Origin: Acidiphilium rubrum
Lineage (GTDB): Bacteria > Pseudomonadota > Alphaproteobacteria > Acetobacterales > Acetobacteraceae
Assembly: GCF_900156265.1 (NCBI RefSeq)
Contig: NZ_FTNE01000013.1
Location: 1-64,000, forward strand
Reading direction: 5' to 3'
Length of the DNA: 64,000 bases
The translations under genes were made by a program, and so were the position numbers. Shown here in pieces: positions 34,381-43,141 of this stretch. The notes under the pieces are model-generated. The model saw only the letters and a program-made list of their open reading frames with translations, searched no databases and was not told the DNA's origin. Position 1 is the first letter of the stretch. Every line of letters starts with the position of its first letter.

Positions 34381-35742
34381 TTACTCCCCCGCCAAAGCCG
34401 CCCCCAGCGCGGCCTGATCGAGCAATTGCTGGGTCGCGGCCTGAACGGCGGTGAGTTGGGCCTGGCGCCACGTGATCTGGGCGGTGAGGACCGTGTTGTA
34501 GCTGGCGGCGCCGAGTTTGAATTGCTGGCGGGCCAGGGTGTAGGCGTCGTCCGCGGTTGCGGCGGCGGCGTTGCTCTCGGCAACCGAATCACGATCGTCA
34601 GCGGTGCGGCGCAGGCCGTCCGCCACCTGCTGGAAGGCGGTGAGCACGGTACTGCGATAGGTCGCGAGCGCGTTGGCCAGGGTGGCGCGCGCCGCGGCTT
34701 CGTGCGCGTGCAGCACGCCGCCGTCGAAGATCGGGGCGAGCAGCGAACCGGCGAGCGTCCATAGCGCGGCGCTTGGCTCGAACAAGGTGTTGAACGTCTC
34801 CGAGGCGTAGCCGCCCTGGGCCGACAGGGTGAGGCTGGGGTAGAGGGCGGCCACCGCCTGGCCGACCGCGGCGTGGTCGGCTGAAACCAGCGCACGGGCC
34901 GCCGTGATGTCCGGCCGGCCGGCAACCAGCGCCGAGGGCACCGAAGCCGCGCTGTCCGCCGGCACGGTGAAATCGGTCAGGCGGAAATGACCGCCCGCGA
35001 AATCGGCCGGGGCGACGCCGCTGAGCACCGCCAGCGCATGGCGCTGCGCGCTCGCCTGCGCCAGCAGACCCGGCAAGGCCGCCATGGTCGCCTGCACCTG
35101 CGCCTGTTGCTGCAATACCGGCAGGCGCGCGATGGCACCCGCGGCATATTCACCCTGTAACAAGGTCAGCAGGCGCTGCTCGCTCGCCGCCATCGCCCGG
35201 TCGGTCGCGATCTGTGCTTCCAACCCGGCCTCGGTGATCGCCGCGACCACGATATTATCGGCCAGCGTCAGCCGCGCCGCCGCCGCATTGGCGCGCTGGT
35301 AGTCGGTGAGCGCGCGGCCGTTGCGGAACGCATAGGACCGCGCACCGAACAGACCGGGATTATAGGTGATCGCGCCGGCGAACTCGTCGATCGTATAGGC
35401 GCCGTACCCGTTCGGGCCGGTCGGGAACGACTGGCGCGAGACGTTCGGGTTCAACGACACCTGCGGCAGAAACACCCCCGTCGCCGCCGCCTGGTTTGCC
35501 GCCGCCTGCGCCACCAACGCATCCGCCGCCGCGACCGTGGGCGATCGGCGCTCGCCCAATGCCACCAGATGATCGAGCGACGGATCGGCAAAGCCGCGCC
35601 ACCAGGCGGATTGCAACCGCGTACCGGCGGTCGGCACACCGCGCAGATACGACGCCGGCGCTGGTGGGATGGTGACCGGCTTGATCGGCACGGCACAGGC
35701 GGTGAGGATGAGGGCGGTGAGAAGGATGGGGCTTCGCCCCAT
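34381..35742 (-). CDS. Outer-membrane efflux lipoprotein (NodT/OprM family)
   Basis: Outer-membrane channel of a tripartite RND pump. From the ATG at 35742 the 453-residue protein starts with a lipoprotein signal (hydrophobic stretch ending LTAC, C16), then two OEP repeats (about 45-245 and 250-445) with the family signature SADHAAVGQAVAALYPSLTLSAQGGY. The start codon and first five codons lie inside hairpin H1 of GC-rich array B, so the repeat supplies the start and n-region. It is the last gene of the MFP-RND-OMF operon. Substrates are unknown. Confidence 0.85.
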   Translation of the reverse strand: MGRSPILLTALILTACAVPIKPVTIPPAPASYLRGVPTAGTRLQSAWWRGFADPSLDHLVALGERRSPTVAAADALVAQAAANQAAATGVFLPQVSLNPNVSRQSFPTGPNGYGAYTIDEFAGAITYNPGLFGARSYAFRNGRALTDYQRANAAAARLTLADNIVVAAITEAGLEAQIATDRAMAASEQRLLTLLQGEYAAGAIARLPVLQQQAQVQATMAALPGLLAQASAQRHALAVLSGVAPADFAGGHFRLTDFTVPADSAASVPSALVAGRPDITAARALVSADHAAVGQAVAALYPSLTLSAQGGYASETFNTLFEPSAALWTLAGSLLAPIFDGGVLHAHEAAARATLANALATYRSTVLTAFQQVADGLRRTADDRDSVAESNAAAATADDAYTLARQQFKLGAASYNTVLTAQITWRQAQLTAVQAATQQLLDQAALGAALAGE

Positions 35743-36002
35743 GCCCCACCAAGGGGCTTTGCCCCCTGGACCCCCACTAAGGGCGAGGCCCTTAGAACCC
35801 GCTAGTTTTAGGCAAGGGGAGGGCGCTGCCTCGCACTTGTCACGTGTATGGACTGGACCGCCCTCCCCTTGCCTAAAACTAATGGATTTTAAAGCCCGGC
35901 GCGCGTCGCGCGCCTCATCATATGATAGCGGGCATCCTGCCCGCGGGGCCTTTAACGGGGTCCAGGGGCAGAGCCCCTGGTGGGGTTCGGGGCGAAGCCC
36001 CG
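35727..36002. repeat. GC-rich hairpin array, copy B (RND permease-OMF gap)
   Basis: Same module order as copy A: H1 35727-35741 (tggggcttcgcccca, identical loop), H2 about 35749-35769, H3 35777-35795 (ctaagggcgaggcccttag), H4 with perfect 22-bp arms at 35804-35825 and 35859-35880, a variable GC-rich H5 segment, H6 35962-35980 (ccaggggcagagcccctgg) and H7 35988-36002 (cggggcgaagccccg). The H4 stem sequence is different from copy A except for the agttt/aaact ends, yet fully complementary. Confidence 0.9.
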
Positions 36003-36020
36003 TCTTGCTCACGGCCTTCA

Positions 36021-39000
36021 TCATCGCCGCCCGTGCACGAGGCAATACATAGCGGGCACGGCGAACAGGGACAGGAGGAAGCCTGAGGCCATGCCGGTCG
36101 CGAGGATGGCCCCGATATCGTAGCGGATGACGGCTTGGGGTCCGTTGGCGAGCATCAGGGGGACGGCGCCGCCGATCAGGGCGAGGGTGATCATGAGGAT
36201 GGGGCGGAAGCGGAGGCGGGCGGCGTCCATGGCGGCTTCGCTGATTTTATGGCCTTCGCGGGCGCGTTCGTGGGCGACCTGGACGAACAGGATGCCTTGG
36301 CGGGCGATCAGGCCCCAGACGGCGAGGAGGGCGATTTCGGTGACGATGTTGAGGGTGGCGCCGCCGAGCGCGATGAGGGTGAGGGGGCCGAGGCTGGCGA
36401 GCGGGACGGTGGTGATGACCACGAACGGGTCGCGCAGCGAGCGGAACTGACCGGCGAGCAGGAAGAACAGGCCGGCGAATCCCATCAGGAACAATAGGTT
36501 GTTTTCGTGTTGCGAGCGGCGGAAGGTGGCGGAGGGGCCGGCGTAGCCGAACGAGAGGCCGGGTTTGTGCAGGGTGGTGAAGCCGTGGTGCAGGGTTGCC
36601 AGCGCATCCGACAGGGAGACGCCGAGTTTGGGTTGGCCCTGGATGGTGACGGTGGGCAGGCCTTGCCAGGAGCCGATCGCGTTGGGTTCCTGGCGGAGGG
36701 CGATGCGGGTGACATCGGCCAGCGGGACGAGGCTGCCGGTCGCGGTTTTGACCGTGTAGGTGCCGAGGCCGGTGGGCGTGGTGTTGCGCGGGCCGGTCGG
36801 GATGACATCGAGCGTGGTGTGGCCGAGGCTGACGTGGCCGATGGTGCCGCCGGAGAGCGCATCGGCCAGGGCATCGCCGATCGCGGCGGTGGGGATGCCG
36901 AGGGAATCGGCGAGGTTGCGGCGGATCGAGATGCCGTATTGCGGTTGGCTGGCGCCGGGCGAGGCTTGCAGGAAGTCGAACTTGCCGCTGGCGTAGCCGG
37001 CGTCGATCACGCTCTGAGCGACGGCGAGCAGCGTGCGGTAGTTGGCCTGGCCGGAGATCAGCACGTCGATCGGTAGGCCGTTGAGGCCGGGCAGGCCGTT
37101 GTTTTCGTTGACATAGGCTTTGACGCCGGGGAGTTTGCCGAGTGCGGCGCCGAGGACGGCGGTGGCGTGCAGCGCATCGTCCGGCGTGTTGAACGTGTAG
37201 CCGCCGAACAGGCTGTGGGCGTTTTCATCGGCGACCATCCAGTCCGGCGTGCCGGGTTCGAGGCGGTCGAGCACGGTCTGGATCGCATGGTACTGGGTTT
37301 TCAGATAGGCGAGCGAGGCGCCGTAGGGGCCGGCGGCGAAGATGTTGACCGAGAGGCCATCGGCCGCGGGGGTGAGGTTGCGCGGGGCGCGGGCGTAGAG
37401 AACGCCGCTGAAACCGGCGAGGCCGGCGGCGATGAGGACGACGAGCGCGGGGTGGCGCAGGCTGGGCCGCAGCAGGCGGGCGTAGAGATCGCGCAGGCGA
37501 TCGAGCGGGCCGGTCTGGGCTTCGCGGGTGGAGTGGCGGCCGGCCCAGAGGGCGATGAGCGGCACGATGGTGAGGGCGATGATCAGCGAGAGCAGGAAAG
37601 CGGTGATCAGCACGGTGGCGAAGGGGCGGAACAGCGCGGCGGTGAGGCCTTGCAGGAAAACCAGCGGCAGAAAGGCGACCACCAGGGTGGAGGAGATGGC
37701 GGCGAGGACCGGTGCGAGGCGGGTGACGCTGGCGGAGGCGGCATCGAGCGGGGATTCGCCTTCGTTGATGCGGCGGAAGATGTCTTCGACCACCACGATG
37801 GCATCATCGACGACCAGGCCGACGGCGAGGACGAGGGCGATGATGGTGAACAGGTTGAGGCTCTGGCCGAGCAGATGCATCACGATGGCGGTGCCGAGCA
37901 GGGAGAGCACGATGGCGAGGAAGGGTGCGACGGCGGCGCGGGTGGTGCCGAGTGAGAGGCGGACGATGACGATGACCAGGGCGATGGTGATCAGCAGGGT
38001 GAAGGCGAGGTCGCGCAGGGAGCGGGTGATGCTGACCGATTGGTCGTAGATGAGCGGCAGTTTCAGCCCGGGCGGGGCGGTGGCGCGGATGGTGGTGAGC
38101 ATGTGGCGGAAGGCGCGCGAGACGGCGATGATGTTGCCGCCGGGGGCGACGCCGGCGGCGAGGTAGACGGCACGCCGGCCCTGCCACCAGTTTTCGAACG
38201 TATCGGACGGCGGGCCGATCGCGACATCGGCCACGGTTGCGAGCGGGATGGTGACGCCGGCGCGGGTGACGATGGGGATGTGGCGGAAATCGGTGATCGC
38301 GCCGAGGCCGGTGCGGGCCTGGACCGGGATGACGCCGGCCTGGTTGCGCAGCGAGCCTGCGGCGGCGAGGCTGGCGGCGCTGGCGAGGGCGTTGGTGATA
38401 TCGGCCGGGGTGACGCCGAGGGCGGCCATGCGGGCGGGGTTCATGGCGACGCGGATGGCGGGGTCGGGCGCGAAGATGGTGACGGGGCCGATGTCCGGCA
38501 CGGTTTCGAGCCGGGGGATCACGTCGGTTTTCAGGTAGCTGGTGACGGCGGTTTCCGAGATGCCGGGGGCGAACAGGGCGGCGACGTTGAGTTCCTGATT
38601 GGCACTTTGGCGGCCGACCAGGGCGACGCTGGGCAGGCGGGCGGCGCTTGGCAGGTCGTTGCGGGCGGCGTTCACCGCCGAGAGGACTTCGGCGTAGACC
38701 GTGTTGGGATCGACCCCGCCGCCAAGATAGGCGCGGACGGTCGAGCCGCCTTCACGCGAGGTGCCGGTGACGTAGGACACGCCGTTGACCGCGGCGACGC
38801 TTGCTTCGGTCGGGATGGTGACGAAGCGGTTGACCACCGAGGCGGAGGCGCCTGGATAGTCGGTATGGATCTTGATCCGGTTGGCCGGGATGGGCGGGCT
38901 GGGGCGGATGGGCAGCGTGAGCAGCGAAATCGTGCCGAACAGCAGCAGCGCGGCGACGCCCAGCCCGACCAGGATGGGATGGTTGAGCAGGCGCGCCCAG

Positions 39001-39029
39001 GGGCTGGTCCAGCCGCGTTCGGGGGTCAT
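36021..39029 (-). CDS. RND-family efflux permease
   Basis: A 1002-residue inner-membrane proton-driven exporter with twelve TM helices and two large periplasmic loops, arranged as in AcrB/MexF. The TM4 Asp pair is present (D408-D409 in LAVGLVVDDAIVVVED). In TM10 the position of the AcrB Lys940 is Arg (GLIARQGIL, R910), which is unusual for the proton relay. It overlaps the membrane fusion protein gene by 4 bp and is followed by the hairpin array and OMF gene. Substrate class (drug or organic) cannot be told; metal pumps are less likely since methionine-rich motifs are absent. Confidence 0.9.
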   Translation of the reverse strand: MTPERGWTSPWARLLNHPILVGLGVAALLLFGTISLLTLPIRPSPPIPANRIKIHTDYPGASASVVNRFVTIPTEASVAAVNGVSYVTGTSREGGSTVRAYLGGGVDPNTVYAEVLSAVNAARNDLPSAARLPSVALVGRQSANQELNVAALFAPGISETAVTSYLKTDVIPRLETVPDIGPVTIFAPDPAIRVAMNPARMAALGVTPADITNALASAASLAAAGSLRNQAGVIPVQARTGLGAITDFRHIPIVTRAGVTIPLATVADVAIGPPSDTFENWWQGRRAVYLAAGVAPGGNIIAVSRAFRHMLTTIRATAPPGLKLPLIYDQSVSITRSLRDLAFTLLITIALVIVIVRLSLGTTRAAVAPFLAIVLSLLGTAIVMHLLGQSLNLFTIIALVLAVGLVVDDAIVVVEDIFRRINEGESPLDAASASVTRLAPVLAAISSTLVVAFLPLVFLQGLTAALFRPFATVLITAFLLSLIIALTIVPLIALWAGRHSTREAQTGPLDRLRDLYARLLRPSLRHPALVVLIAAGLAGFSGVLYARAPRNLTPAADGLSVNIFAAGPYGASLAYLKTQYHAIQTVLDRLEPGTPDWMVADENAHSLFGGYTFNTPDDALHATAVLGAALGKLPGVKAYVNENNGLPGLNGLPIDVLISGQANYRTLLAVAQSVIDAGYASGKFDFLQASPGASQPQYGISIRRNLADSLGIPTAAIGDALADALSGGTIGHVSLGHTTLDVIPTGPRNTTPTGLGTYTVKTATGSLVPLADVTRIALRQEPNAIGSWQGLPTVTIQGQPKLGVSLSDALATLHHGFTTLHKPGLSFGYAGPSATFRRSQHENNLLFLMGFAGLFFLLAGQFRSLRDPFVVITTVPLASLGPLTLIALGGATLNIVTEIALLAVWGLIARQGILFVQVAHERAREGHKISEAAMDAARLRFRPILMITLALIGGAVPLMLANGPQAVIRYDIGAILATGMASGFLLSLFAVPAMYCLVHGRR

Positions 39030-40123
39030 GATTTGCGGCCGGCGGCGGCGGGTGTGGCCTGGAGCGCGGTGGCGGGCGCGGCGGGGATGATGGTTTCGCC
39101 GTTGTCCAGTTTGAAGCCACCGATCGCGACGATGCGGCGCGGTGCGGCCGGAACCGGGGTGGCGATGGTGGTGGTGGCACCCTTGGTGGCCAGCACGCGG
39201 ACGTAGACGGCGTGGACGACATCGGCGCTGCCGTGGTGATCGACCGCGTAGACGAAGCTGCCGAGCGGGCCGTAGTTGATGGCGGTGGCGGGGACATCGA
39301 GCGCGGCGGTGGCGGTGCCGGTCGCGATTTCGACCTGGCCGAACGCGCCGGGCAGCAGGGTGCCGGCGTTGTTGGCGATGCGGCCTTCGACCATGCGGGC
39401 GCGGGTGGTGAGGTTGAGCGAGGGGCTGAGGGCGAGAATGCGGCCCTGGTGCGGGGTGGCATCGGCGCTGGGCAGGGTGAAGGTGAAGGCGTCGCCGAAG
39501 GCGATGCCGGTGAGTTCGGTTTCCGGCACCGCGAACAGGATGCGCAGCGGGCTGGTCTGGGTGATGGTGGTGATGATGGCGCCGGCGCCGATGTAGTCGC
39601 CGGCCGAGAGGCGGCGGATGCCGAGCACGCCGGCGAAGGGGGCGCGGATGGTGCGGCGGTTTTGCCGTGCGGTGTCGAGCGCGAGTTGGGCGGCGGCTTC
39701 CGCGCGGGCGGCCTGATCGGATTCCAATTGGGCGATGGCGATGCCGGAGATGGCGCGCAGGCGGAGATCGCGCGCGACGGTGCGGCCCGCAGCATCGAGT
39801 TTGGCGCGGTCGAGGGCGACCTGGGCGCGCTGTTCGGCATCGTCCATGCGGAGCAGCACGGCGCCTTTTGCGACGGTTTCACCGGAATGGAACAGCACCT
39901 GGGCGGCGACGCCGGCGCGCTGGGCGGCGAGGGTGGCGGATTGGACGGCGGCGATCTGGCCGGAGACCGCGATGGTCGGGCGGAACATGGTGGCCTGCGG
40001 GGTTGCGACCGGCACGTGCGGGGTGGGCTGCGGTGCATCGGCCCGGGCACAGGGGGACGCGACCGCCATGAACAGGGCAGTCAGGGCGCAGGCGGGGAAC
40101 GGGGCCGGTGGGCGGCCTGGCAT
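39026..40123 (-). CDS. RND efflux periplasmic adaptor (membrane fusion protein)
   Basis: A 365-residue HlyD/AcrA-type adaptor: signal peptide ending CARA, a split lipoyl domain (VSGQIAAVQSATLAAQRAGVAAQVLFHSGETVAKGAVLLRMDD and later RTIRAPFAGVLGIRRLSAGDYIGAG), a short alpha-hairpin between them, and a beta-barrel domain (about 205-285). There is no lipobox, so it is soluble or anchored by an uncleaved signal. The ATG at 40123 has AGGAGAG upstream. First gene of the efflux operon. Confidence 0.9.
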   Translation of the reverse strand: MPGRPPAPFPACALTALFMAVASPCARADAPQPTPHVPVATPQATMFRPTIAVSGQIAAVQSATLAAQRAGVAAQVLFHSGETVAKGAVLLRMDDAEQRAQVALDRAKLDAAGRTVARDLRLRAISGIAIAQLESDQAARAEAAAQLALDTARQNRRTIRAPFAGVLGIRRLSAGDYIGAGAIITTITQTSPLRILFAVPETELTGIAFGDAFTFTLPSADATPHQGRILALSPSLNLTTRARMVEGRIANNAGTLLPGAFGQVEIATGTATAALDVPATAINYGPLGSFVYAVDHHGSADVVHAVYVRVLATKGATTTIATPVPAAPRRIVAIGGFKLDNGETIIPAAPATALQATPAAAGRKS

Positions 40124-40444
40124 TGAACTCTCCTGTGTGAAGCCGAATTGACTGCCTGCCCGGCCGTTCGGGCGCCGGGGGAGGGTTGTTTCGCGCAATT
40201 CGGGGGGGGTGGTAAAGCGATAAACCACCGCGACATCGTGTTACGTTTCGATGACCGGCTGCGACGCCTCCCGCAAGATGGGGACGGATTTGCGACATGA
40301 TGTTGCGTGCGGCTGGAAATCGGCCGGGCGGGGGTGGCGATGAGGCGCGCGCGGGGTGTGGCATTTGCGCGGTGCGGGATCGGTCTGGCTTGCAGGACGC
40401 GGTCTGGCTATCATCTATCGATCACTATGGATGGATCGACGATC
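40124..40444. other. Divergent intergenic region, efflux operon and thioredoxin/TPR gene
   Basis: About 320 bp with promoters expected in both directions. No regulator gene is adjacent to the efflux operon and I see no clear operator palindrome. The thioredoxin gene frame is open upstream to 40307, so its true start could lie within this region. Confidence 0.45.
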
Positions 40445-41374
40445 ATGGACCAAGTACCTGAACTGAAACCGGACCCGCGCGGGGCTGCGATGATTATCGA
40501 CGGCACGCAGGCGAGTTTCATGAGCGACGTGATCGAGGCGTCGCGCGAGCGGCCGATCCTGGTCGATTTCTGGGCGACCTGGTGCGGGCCGTGCAAGACG
40601 CTGACGCCGACGCTCGAGAAAATCGTGCGCTCGATGGGTGGGCGGATCGGGCTGGTGAAGATCGATATCGACCAGAACCGGGCGCTGGTGCAGCAGCTGG
40701 CGAGTTTGGGGCTGCCGCTGCAGTCGGTACCGACGGTGGCGGCGTTCTGGCAGGGGCAGATTGCGGATTTGTTCCAGGGTGCGCTGCCGGAGAGCGAGGC
40801 GCGGCGGTTCATTGATGCGGTGCTGAAACTGGCCGGTTCGGCGGCGCCGGCGGCGGATGCGATTGCCGAGGCGCGCAAGGCGGCCGAGGCGGGCGAACAT
40901 GAACGGGCTGCCGAGTTGTTTGCTGCGGCGTTGAACGATGATCCCGAGCGGCCGGAGCCCTGGGTGGGGCTGGTGCGTAGCTTGATCGCGCTGGGCGACG
41001 ACGATCAGGCGGAGGCGATTCTGGCGGATGTGCCGGCGAAGCTTGCCGAGCACGCGGATATCGCTGCGGCGCGGACGGCGCTGGCGGTGGCGCGCGAGGG
41101 CCGCGCGGCGGCGGGGGCGCGGACCGAGCTGGAGGCGAAGCTGGCGGCGGACCCGAATGATCATGAAGCGCGGTATGCGTATGCCACGGCGCTCAATGCA
41201 TCCGACGACCGGGAAGGTGCCGCGACGGCGTTGCTCGAGATCATGCGGCGCCAGCGTGGGTGGAACGAGGATGCGGCACGGTTGCAATTGTTGAAGTTTT
41301 TCGATGCCTGGGGGATCGATGCGCCGGAGACGATGGCGGCGCGGCGAAAACTTTCGACGTTGTTGTTCAGTTGA
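40445..41374 (+). CDS. Thioredoxin-TPR protein (CnoX/YbbN-like)
   Basis: A 309-residue protein with an N-terminal thioredoxin domain holding an intact WCGPC (46-50) and a C-terminal set of TPR-like helices (about 140-300). E. coli CnoX, the same architecture, is a chaperone that protects proteins from chlorine oxidation and hands them to GroEL; alphaproteobacterial homologues keep the CxxC and also reduce disulfides. The ATG at 40445 was chosen because the thioredoxin fold begins about 15 residues later; an in-frame ATG at 40427 is possible. The Lon-N gene begins 14 bp downstream. Confidence 0.85.
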   Translation: MDQVPELKPDPRGAAMIIDGTQASFMSDVIEASRERPILVDFWATWCGPCKTLTPTLEKIVRSMGGRIGLVKIDIDQNRALVQQLASLGLPLQSVPTVAAFWQGQIADLFQGALPESEARRFIDAVLKLAGSAAPAADAIAEARKAAEAGEHERAAELFAAALNDDPERPEPWVGLVRSLIALGDDDQAEAILADVPAKLAEHADIAAARTALAVAREGRAAAGARTELEAKLAADPNDHEARYAYATALNASDDREGAATALLEIMRRQRGWNEDAARLQLLKFFDAWGIDAPETMAARRKLSTLLFS

Positions 41375-41388
41375 GCCGGACGCTGGGC

Positions 41389-42045
41389 ATGAGTGCGGGC
41401 GTGAGCAGGATCGAGGGTATTCCAGAAATATTCCCGATCTTTCCGCTGACCGGCGCATTGTTGTTGCCCGGCGGGCGGTTGCCGCTGAACATATTCGAGC
41501 CGCGCTACCTTGCGATGGTGGATGACGCGCTGGGGGCGGGGCGTATTCTGGGGATGATTCAGCCCGATTATGACGCGCCGCCGGGCGAGACTGGGCCTGG
41601 CCTGTATCGGCACGGGTGCCTCGGGCGGATTTCCGCGTTCAGCGAGACCGATGACGGGCGCTATCTTATCACGCTGAACGGGCTGGTGCGCTACAGCGTG
41701 GTGGAGGAGGCGGAGATGCGCCGCGGCTATCGGCGCGTGCAGGGCGATGTGACGAAATTTCGCCACGACCTCGGCACGGCGCCGGCACCGGCCGCTGCCG
41801 CGCAGGCGGTGACGCGCGATCAGTTGATGGGGGCTTTGCATCGGTATTTCGTGGCGACCGGGGTGGATGCGAACTGGGATGCGATCGAGGAGATATCCGA
41901 GCCGGCGCTGATCGTGACGCTGTGCATGGCCTGTCCGTTCAGCCCGATCGAGAAGCAGGCGCTGCTCGAAGCAAAGACCGAGGCCGACCGCGCGGCGGCT
42001 TTGCTGGCGCTGCTGGAAATCAACGGTCACGACAGTCACACCTGA
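41389..42045 (+). CDS. LON substrate-binding-domain protein
   Basis: A 218-residue protein matching the N-terminal substrate-recognition domain of Lon protease without the ATPase or protease: IPIFPLTGALLLPGGRLPLNIFEPRYLAMVDDAL, then IGMIQP, GCLGRI and a helical C-terminus. Stand-alone Lon-N proteins commonly follow thioredoxin/TPR genes in alphaproteobacteria, as here, suggesting a role in protein quality control. A TTG at 41371 overlapping the previous stop is an alternative start. Its 3' end overlaps the convergent flhB gene by 10 bp. Confidence 0.88.
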   Translation: MSAGVSRIEGIPEIFPIFPLTGALLLPGGRLPLNIFEPRYLAMVDDALGAGRILGMIQPDYDAPPGETGPGLYRHGCLGRISAFSETDDGRYLITLNGLVRYSVVEEAEMRRGYRRVQGDVTKFRHDLGTAPAPAAAAQAVTRDQLMGALHRYFVATGVDANWDAIEEISEPALIVTLCMACPFSPIEKQALLEAKTEADRAAALLALLEINGHDSHT

Positions 42046-43106
42046 AACCGGGCCGCGTTGCGCTCGGCCAGCTTCCAGACATAGGCGATGACTTCGGCGA
42101 CCGCGCGGTAATGTTCGGGCGTGATTTCGCTATCCTCGTCCAGTGTATAAAGCGCGCGGGCCAGCGGCGGGTTGGCGACGATCGGTAGGTTGAGCTCGGC
42201 CGCCATTTCGCGGATGGTCTTTGCCAGATGATCCGCCCCTTTCGCGACCACGCGCGGCGCTTGCGTCTGTCCGGCCTGATATTCGAGCGCCACGGCGTAA
42301 TGGGTGGGGTTGGTGACGACGACGGTTGCGCGCGCCATGGCGGCGCGCAGGTTCCGCTTCGCCTGCTGCGCTCGCAGCGCCTTTAGCTTTGCCTTGACCG
42401 CGGGATCGCCGTCGGATTCGCGTTGCTCATCCTTGACTTCTTGCTGAGACATCTGATTGCGGGTGGTGAATTGGCGCTTCGACCATGCAAGATCGACCGC
42501 ACCGATGACGCCCTGGACCATGACGCCGGCAATCGCAACCGCCAGGAGTGCGGCGCCGATCGCTGCCGGCAGATTGGTCACCGGCAGGATCATCTGCGTG
42601 CGTAAGGCGCCGATTTTATTGCCGATGACGACATACATGATGATGCCGACGAGGATGATTTTCACGATCGATTGCGCCGAGGCGATTGTGTGGCGCAGAG
42701 AGAACAGGTTGGAAAATCCGGTCAGCGGGTTGATTCGGCCCAGGGTGAACCCGATGGCATTGGTGCGGAGTTTAAAGCCGGTCTGAAACAAGGTCGCCGC
42801 GATCGCGCCTGCGACCGTCAGTGCACCGGTGAGCAGGACGATTTCGAATCCACCCTGCACCACGGGTTTGATCAAAAGCAGCATGCCGGCGGTGGTATCG
42901 GTCGGGCCGGCTCTTGATAGCAGCGTGGCGAAGGCGCGTTCGAGGTGTGCGAGCAGGGTTGGCAGCAGGACGGCGAGCGCGACCACGCCGCCGCCCAGCG
43001 TTGCGAATGCGGTGACTTCGCGCGAGACGACGATGTCGCCCTGCGAGATCGCCTTGCTCATGCGCGCCGGTGTGGCGGCTTCGGTGCGACCGTCGGATTC
43101 AGCCAC
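42036..43106 (-). CDS. flhB: Flagellar export switch protein FlhB
   Basis: Inner-membrane part of the flagellar type III export gate that changes specificity from rod/hook to filament subunits. The 356-residue protein has four TM helices (about 35-210) and a cytosolic domain with the autocleavage motif N266-P-T-H. It starts with GTG at 43106 (MAESDGRTEAATPARM). Last gene of a minus-strand block flgB-flgC-fliE-fliQ-fliR-flhB. Confidence 0.95.
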   Translation of the reverse strand: MAESDGRTEAATPARMSKAISQGDIVVSREVTAFATLGGGVVALAVLLPTLLAHLERAFATLLSRAGPTDTTAGMLLLIKPVVQGGFEIVLLTGALTVAGAIAATLFQTGFKLRTNAIGFTLGRINPLTGFSNLFSLRHTIASAQSIVKIILVGIIMYVVIGNKIGALRTQMILPVTNLPAAIGAALLAVAIAGVMVQGVIGAVDLAWSKRQFTTRNQMSQQEVKDEQRESDGDPAVKAKLKALRAQQAKRNLRAAMARATVVVTNPTHYAVALEYQAGQTQAPRVVAKGADHLAKTIREMAAELNLPIVANPPLARALYTLDEDSEITPEHYRAVAEVIAYVWKLAERNAARFQV

Positions 43107-43141
43107 GATGATGCACTTGCGTTATGGTAAACTTGCGTTTT

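Noticed and set aside
35669-36052. Short frames crossing hairpin array B
   Set aside because: They translate repeat sequence and join real genes by accident; no ribosome site or conserved motif.
40307-40444. N-terminal extension of the thioredoxin-TPR protein
   Set aside because: The extra residues are Arg/Gly-rich and resemble translated promoter DNA; the family normally begins close to the ATG at 40445.
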